NCBI GenBank assembly: GCA_002353575.1
Contig: DEJQ01000013.1
Span: forward strand, 1-27,287
From: Prevotellaceae bacterium UBA2744
Lineage (GTDB): Bacteria; Bacteroidota; Bacteroidia; Bacteroidales; Bacteroidaceae
Length of the DNA: 27,287 nt
Direction of reading: 5' to 3'
Every line of letters begins with the position of its first letter. Position 1 is the first letter of the stretch. Below, one piece after another: positions 23,505 to 27,287 of the stretch. Position numbers and translations under genes: made by a program. The notes beneath the pieces were generated by a model, which saw only the letters and a program-made list of their open reading frames with translations, made no database searches and had not been told where the DNA came from.

Positions 23505-24272
23505 ATGCTCTCCAAAAACAGAATAAAATACATCCGCTCGCTTGCCCTCAAGAAGCAGCGCACAGCCGACGGAGTCTTCGTGGCAGAGGGACGGAAGCTC
23601 GTCTCCGATCTGCTGCCGCATTTCTCTGCCCGTTACCTCGCAGCCACCCGCCAGTGGTTCGACGACAACCCTCAGCTTGCCTCCCGCCTCCCGTCCGACT
23701 GCGACGTCGTCACCGATGACGAACTCCGCCGCATCAGTGCCCAGGAGACGCCCCAGTCGGTGCTTGCCGTCTTCGGGCAGCAGACCGACGACACCCCCCT
23801 GGCCGAGGCAGCCGCCGCCGGCCTGTGCCTCATGCTCGACGACATCCAGAACCCCGGCAACCTCGGCACCATCATCCGCCTTGCCGACTGGTTCGGCATC
23901 CGTCACATCTACTGTTCCCATGCCACAGCCGACGTGTATGGACCCAAGACCGTTCAGGCCACCATGGGCAGCCTTGCACGCGTACACGTACATTACATTG
24001 ATTTGGAGCAGGGCCTCTCCGCTCTCCGCGATAGCGGCACTCCAATCTACGGAACCTTCCTTTCGGCGCCCTCTCTCTACGAGGCTCCGCTCTCCCGGCA
24101 CGGCATCATCATCATGGGCAACGAGGGCAACGGCATCAGTCCGGCAGTTGCTTCCCACGTCACCCGCCGTCTCTTCATCCCCTCCTTTCCGCCGGATGCT
24201 CCCACGGGCGAATCGCTCAACGTAGCCATCGCCACAGCCATCATCTGTGCTGAATTCAGAAGAAGAAAGTGA
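23505..24272 (+). CDS. SpoU/TrmH-family 2'-O-ribose RNA methyltransferase
   Basis: A 255-aa SPOUT methyltransferase. The N-terminal RNA-binding part (about 1-95) has KKQRTADGVFVAEGRKLV, typical of rRNA-type TrmH/RlmB homologues. The three SPOUT motifs are DDIQNPGNLGTIIRLADWFG (112-131), IIMGNEGNGIS (202-212) and GESLNVAIATAI (235-246). The enzyme uses S-adenosylmethionine to methylate ribose in rRNA or tRNA; the exact target cannot be read here. The ATG at 23505 was chosen because it gives the family N-terminus and fits the promoter; the frame is open upstream through the divergent gene. Codon use is clearly more GC-rich than in most of the window. Confidence 0.93.
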   Translation: MLSKNRIKYIRSLALKKQRTADGVFVAEGRKLVSDLLPHFSARYLAATRQWFDDNPQLASRLPSDCDVVTDDELRRISAQETPQSVLAVFGQQTDDTPLAEAAAAGLCLMLDDIQNPGNLGTIIRLADWFGIRHIYCSHATADVYGPKTVQATMGSLARVHVHYIDLEQGLSALRDSGTPIYGTFLSAPSLYEAPLSRHGIIIMGNEGNGISPAVASHVTRRLFIPSFPPDAPTGESLNVAIATAIICAEFRRRK

Positions 24273-24350
24273 AATCTTACCTCTTCCGTCATTTCGCCGG
24301 GAAATACGAAATAAAGTAGAGAATCATGCTGCAACCTGAAATAAATGTCG

Positions 24351-24358
24351 TATATTTG
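24351..24358 (+). promoter_or_regulatory. Predicted -7 element for the right-end surface protein unit
   Basis: TATATTTG, a perfect TAnnTTTG match, with a start expected near 24365. It would give the surface protein gene a leader of about 285 nt. The -33 box is unclear. Confidence 0.5.
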
Positions 24359-24376
24359 CGGCCGGCAATAATTAAA

Positions 24377-24448
24377 ATGAGACAAAGCTTTTATAACCCT
24401 TCCCATGACCACATATCCTATCCTACATATCCAGTCTGTCAGGGCTGA
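24377..24448 (+). CDS. Possible 23-aa leader peptide
   Basis: ATG to TGA encoding MRQSFYNPSHDHISYPTYPV plus CQG. It starts about 12 nt after the predicted transcription start and lies in the leader of the downstream surface protein gene. It is Tyr/Pro/His-rich. No homologue is known to me, no Shine-Dalgarno site is visible, and an ORF this short can occur by chance. Confidence 0.3.
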   Translation: MRQSFYNPSHDHISYPTYPVCQG

Positions 24449-24650
24449 GGCGTCTGCCACGGCTGCGGAGAGGGCAAAAAATACCCCCCCCCACTGGTGC
24501 TGCAAGTGGATGTGATTTAGCAGTTTCTGCGCTGCGGCGCAACGACGATATACTCTGGGCGCGTTCCGATTCCCCCTTTTTGCGGGGAGTCGGGGCGCGC
24601 CTTCACTATGTATTTACTTTTATTTATTAACCCTTTTAAAAAATTTTTTT
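24449..24650 (+). other. Structured GC-rich leader upstream of the surface protein gene
   Basis: This gene-free stretch (part of 24273-24650) holds a run of nine C (24484-24492), a small stem TGCGC-tgcg-GCGCA (24528-24541), the large hairpin 24558-24601, and then an A/T-rich run ending at the ATG at 24651. It reads as an untranslated RNA leader. No terminator-type T tract follows the large hairpin. Confidence 0.5.
24558..24601 (+). ncRNA. 18-bp GC-rich leader hairpin
   Basis: Arms 24558-24575 and 24584-24601 pair at all 18 positions in plus-strand RNA, counting three G-U pairs, around the 8-nt loop CTTTTTGC. On the minus strand the three G-U positions become A-C mismatches, which favours a role as plus-strand RNA, that is, in the surface-gene leader. 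It is called ncRNA here only as an RNA element; no known riboswitch class was recognised. Confidence 0.5.
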
Positions 24651-26996
24651 ATGAGAAAGAAATTACTTTTATTTTTTGCCCTGCTGCTGGTGGCAGCGAC
24701 GGGCGCGTGGGCGCAAGCCGACATGAAGAAGACTCCGCTGACGCTCAAGGCAAAGACTGGAGGAACGATTGTTGTAGAGAATCCTCCCGTTGGCATGAAG
24801 TACAGCAAGAACGGTGGAGATAAAACGGCTGTGACATCTGAGCCAATTACTGTTGCCATAGACGACGAGGTGCAGTTCTTTGGCGACGGCACAAGCATTG
24901 CAAGCTATGGTAATTCCTTTACACACATCACCAATGGCACTGCCGACTGCTATATCTATGGCAACATCATGAGTCTGGTGGATGAGTATGGATATGCCAC
25001 TGCGACTGAGCTGACTGACGATATCGCTTTTGTTAGTTTATTCTCTTATAATTCTCATCTGTATAATCACGATACTTATGAGTTGGTTCTGCCAGCTACG
25101 ACACTGACAAACTATTGCTACCAAGACATGTTCAATGGATGTACAAACCTTACCAAGGCTCCCGCGCTGCCTGCTACGACACTGGCAAGTTCTTGCTATT
25201 CTACTATGTTCTTCGGTTGCACAAACCTGACCACTGCTCCCGCGCTGCCTGCTACGACACTGGCAAGTTATTGCTACCAAAGAATGTTCCAAGGCTGTAC
25301 AAACCTGACCACTGCTCCCGAACTGCCTGCCACGACACTGGCAAGTTCTTGCTACAGAAATATGTTCAATGGCTGCACAAAACTGAACTCTGTGACTTGT
25401 CTTGCCACTAATATTTCTGCGGGCTTGGCATTAGACAATTGGCTTTCCGGCGTTGCTGCTACAGGAACATTCACAAAGGCTGAAGGCATGACGAGTTGGG
25501 AACTCAACAGCGCAAGCGGAATCCCAGCAGGATGGACGGTTGCAGTACCCGACATGAAGGAGACTCCGCTGACCCTCCAGGCAATGACTGCAGAAACGAT
25601 TGTGGTGTCGAGTCCTAAGAGCGGAATGCAGTACAGCAAGAACGGCGGAGCGAAGACGGAATTAACAGCAGATGCCGGCTATAATAGCTCCTATGGGGTA
25701 TGGACTATTACTGTTGCCGCAGGCGACAAGGTGCAGTTCTTTGGCAACGGCACAAGCATTGTAAGCTATTATGGAACCAGAATCAGCGGTGGCGGTGCCG
25801 ACTGCTATATCTATGGCAACATCATGAGTCTGGTGGATGAGACAGGATTTGCCACTGCGACTACGCTGACTGGCGCTAACGCTTTTGGTTCTTTATTCTC
25901 TGGTAATTCTCATCTGTATAATCACCATACTTATAAGTTGGTTCTCCCAGCTACGACACTGGCAACTGGTTGCTATTATTCTATGTTCGCCGGTTGCACA
26001 AACCTGACCACTGCTCCCGAACTCCCAGCTACGACACTGCCAACGGGTTGCTACTACTATATGTTCTCTGGCTGTTCAAACCTGAACTCTGTGACTTGTC
26101 TTGCCACTGATATTTCTGCGAGCTACGCATTAGGCTATTGGCTTGACGGCGTTGCTGCTACAGGTACATTCACAAAGGCAAGTACAGCGGATTGGGGTGA
26201 TCCTGGTGCTAACACTATCCCAAGTGGATGGACGGTTGCAAACAAGGCAATACTGAACGATGCTAATGATATTGCAAGTCAGCTGACAGCAGGACAAGAA
26301 TGTACTGTAGAATATTCTCGTGAATTTACAGAATCTAAGCCTTCGACTGTATGTCTGCCATTCGATTATGAGGTGAAGACTGGTGAGAAGTTCTACACAT
26401 TCACTGGTGTTGAAAAGGAGGGCGACGAGTATGTTGCTACGATGACTGAACATACAGGTGCAACTCTCGCGGCCAACACTCCGTATCTGTATAAGTCTGC
26501 CACGACGGGCGACACCGACTTCAGCGGCACATACACTATTCCTGCCACTATCTCGGCAGCCGAGACCACAAGCGGCGACTGGAAGTTCGTGGGCACTTAC
26601 GACACGCAGTCGTGGACCACTGCCCCGACTGGCATCTACGGATTCTCGGCTCAGGATGTTGGCGGCATCAGTCAGGGCGAGTTCGTGAAGGTTGGCGCAT
26701 ACGTTAAGGTGAAGCCCATGAGAGCATATCTGAAGTATAAGAACGGCGCTGAGAACTACGCAGGTGTACGTGCTCTGTCGGGTTCGGCAGCGGGCGAGGC
26801 TCTGCCCGAGAGAATCAAGGTGCGCCTGATCGGTGCCGACGGCGAAGTGACCGGCATCGGTATGCTCGAAACCCAGACGGGCGAGGTGAGCTTCGACCCC
26901 GAGGCATGGTACACACTCGACGGCAAACGCCTCAGCGGCAAGCCGACAGAGAAGGGCATCTACGTGAATAACGGCAAGAAAGTGATAGTCAAGTGA
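24651..26996 (+). CDS. Secreted LRR-like surface protein with Prevotella-type C-terminal sorting-like tail
   Basis: A 781-aa protein. The signal peptide MRKKLLLFFALLLVAATGAWA (1-21) is followed by two homologous modules starting at residue 24 (DMKKTPLTL) and residue 301 (DMKETPLTL). Each has a beta-rich part (YSKNGG, VQFFG, ADCYIYGNIMSLVDE) and then 26-residue BspA/LRR-like repeats of the form LPATTLASSCYxxMFxGCTNLTTAP, four units in the first module (from 147, 173, 199, 225) and two in the second (from 432 and 458). A Thr-rich region (about 530-700; STVCLPFDYEV, ANTPYLYK, DWKFVGTYD) follows. The tail WYTLDGKRLSGKPTEKGIYVNNGKKVIVK resembles C-terminal sorting signals of type IX-secreted proteins. 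It is probably exported and surface-bound; ligand unknown. Only a very short spacer separates its stop from a tandem repeat. Confidence 0.85.
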   Translation: MRKKLLLFFALLLVAATGAWAQADMKKTPLTLKAKTGGTIVVENPPVGMKYSKNGGDKTAVTSEPITVAIDDEVQFFGDGTSIASYGNSFTHITNGTADCYIYGNIMSLVDEYGYATATELTDDIAFVSLFSYNSHLYNHDTYELVLPATTLTNYCYQDMFNGCTNLTKAPALPATTLASSCYSTMFFGCTNLTTAPALPATTLASYCYQRMFQGCTNLTTAPELPATTLASSCYRNMFNGCTKLNSVTCLATNISAGLALDNWLSGVAATGTFTKAEGMTSWELNSASGIPAGWTVAVPDMKETPLTLQAMTAETIVVSSPKSGMQYSKNGGAKTELTADAGYNSSYGVWTITVAAGDKVQFFGNGTSIVSYYGTRISGGGADCYIYGNIMSLVDETGFATATTLTGANAFGSLFSGNSHLYNHHTYKLVLPATTLATGCYYSMFAGCTNLTTAPELPATTLPTGCYYYMFSGCSNLNSVTCLATDISASYALGYWLDGVAATGTFTKASTADWGDPGANTIPSGWTVANKAILNDANDIASQLTAGQECTVEYSREFTESKPSTVCLPFDYEVKTGEKFYTFTGVEKEGDEYVATMTEHTGATLAANTPYLYKSATTGDTDFSGTYTIPATISAAETTSGDWKFVGTYDTQSWTTAPTGIYGFSAQDVGGISQGEFVKVGAYVKVKPMRAYLKYKNGAENYAGVRALSGSAAGEALPERIKVRLIGADGEVTGIGMLETQTGEVSFDPEAWYTLDGKRLSGKPTEKGIYVNNGKKVIVK
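24720..26190 (+). repeat. Internal tandem duplication in the LRR-like gene, about 831-bp offset, with 78-bp sub-repeats
   Basis: Module starts at 24720 and 25551 are near-identical at DNA level (gacatgaagaagactccgct versus gacatgaaggagactccgct). Inside them 78-bp units recur at 25089, 25167, 25245 and 25323, and again at 25944 and 26022. The first module has two more units than the second, which suggests unit gain or loss by recombination. Confidence 0.85.
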
Positions 26997-27043
26997 CAAT
27001 TGATAATTGACAATTGATAATTGACAATTGATAATTGACAATT
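26995..27043. repeat. 14-bp tandem repeat array, 3.5 copies
   Basis: Three exact units of GACAATTGATAATT (26995-27036) plus a half unit (to 27043). The first two bases of the array are part of the TGA stop codon of the LRR-like gene. It is followed by a short inverted repeat TCTTGA-C-TCAAGA (27055-27067). Confidence 0.97.
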
Positions 27044-27090
27044 AAACCCTAGACTCTTGACTCAAGACTCTAGACAAAAAAAGACAACTT

Positions 27091-27213
27091 ATGAAGAAAG
27101 AATATAAGAAACCACAGACCTGCACGGTGAGGCTGCAGCAGGTGCAGATGCTCTGCGCGAGCGAGCCGCAGACTCTGGAAGGAACTGAGTTGAACTGGGT
27201 GGAGATTGAATAA
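27091..27213 (+). CDS. 40-aa micro-protein of a common Bacteroidetes type
   Basis: ATG to TAA encoding a 40-aa peptide beginning MKKEYKKPQTCTVRLQQVQM and ending LEGTELNWVEIE. It matches the general form of tiny Bacteroidetes ORFs that start M-K-K-x-Y-x-x-P, continue V-x-L-x-x-x-x-x-L and have a small-residue break (here LCASE) before an acidic variable tail. Function is unknown. There is no signal peptide or membrane segment. It follows the LRR-like gene by about 95 bp with no terminator between them, so it may be co-transcribed. A hairpin terminator follows its stop. The two cysteines (11 and 22) could form a disulfide or a modification site; that is speculation. Confidence 0.65.
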   Translation: MKKEYKKPQTCTVRLQQVQMLCASEPQTLEGTELNWVEIE

Positions 27214-27240
27214 AGGACGGCGACGAAGCCGCCCTCCTTT
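27214..27240 (+). terminator. Probable terminator after the 40-aa ORF
   Basis: Stem AGGaCGGC / GCCGcCCT (one A-C mismatch) with 6-nt loop GACGAA, starting directly after the TAA, followed by CCTTTCTCT. The T run is weak. Beyond it (27241-27287) nothing is recognisable. Confidence 0.6.
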
Positions 27241-27287
27241 CTCTAAAGCCTCCGAGACCTCAGCGGTGCTACTTTGAGGCCAGTAAG

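Noticed and set aside
24077..24505. A 142-codon minus-strand frame across the methyltransferase end and leader
   Set aside because: It overlaps the coding end of the methyltransferase and runs across the C9 tract with no recognisable motif.
24558..24601. Rho-independent terminator of the methyltransferase gene
   Set aside because: The hairpin is nearly 290 bp past the stop, lies downstream of a good -7 box, and is followed by TTCACTATG rather than a T run.
26130..27041. A 303-codon minus-strand frame opposite the LRR-like gene
   Set aside because: It begins within the 14-bp tandem array and has no domain; the sense protein has signal peptide, repeats and a typical tail.

Overview
The window looks like chromosomal DNA from a member of the Bacteroidales, most likely Prevotellaceae (Prevotella/Segatella-like). 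The evidence is the gene content: Na+-translocating NADH:quinone reductase, a bacterial serine palmitoyltransferase, a TamA-like Omp85 lipoprotein, and a secreted protein ending in a Prevotella-style 'YTLDGKRL...GIYVNNGKKVIVK' tail. Most promoters I can see also fit the Bacteroidetes -33 TTTG / -7 TAnnTTTG pattern, and strong Shine-Dalgarno sites are rare. No tRNA, rRNA, CRISPR array or intact insertion sequence was seen.

Layout. 1-1.46 kb (+): two type II toxin-antitoxin modules in series, an antitoxin/YoeB pair and a HigB/HigA pair. Each has its own promoter and terminator, and each promoter is preceded by a near-identical 26-bp direct repeat. A degenerate third copy follows the second module. 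1.6-7.5 kb (-): complete nqrABCDEF operon. 7.6-9.6 kb (-): dnaA and a DUF4199 membrane protein. 10.0-12.2 kb (-): N-acetylmuramoyl-L-alanine amidase with a SPOR-like C-terminus, followed by an MCE/MlaD-family protein. 12.3-14.8 kb: divergent serine palmitoyltransferase (-) and YegS/LCB5-type lipid kinase (+), probably both in sphingolipid/lipid metabolism. 14.8-18.2 kb (-): zinc-free L31 (rpmE2), metY, and an ExuT-like MFS transporter. 18.3-21.0 kb (-): aspS, an orphan protein resembling the C-terminal TSCPD region of class II ribonucleotide reductase, and folB, tightly packed. 21.2-23.4 kb (-): TamA/BamA-like outer-membrane lipoprotein, divergent from a SpoU/TrmH rRNA methyltransferase (+, 23.5-24.3 kb). 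24.3-27.2 kb (+): a long structured leader (tiny ORF, C9 tract, 18-bp GC-rich hairpin), a secreted LRR-like protein built from an internal duplication, and a 40-aa ORF of a common but unexplained Bacteroidetes type.

Most of the window is housekeeping. The unexplained parts are the repeat-bounded toxin-antitoxin array, a tandemly duplicated promoter segment upstream of aspS, two 14-bp-period tandem arrays that each begin at or cover a stop codon, the orphan TSCPD-like protein, and the leader/surface protein/micro-ORF unit at the right end. All identifications come from reading motifs by eye; no database search was run.
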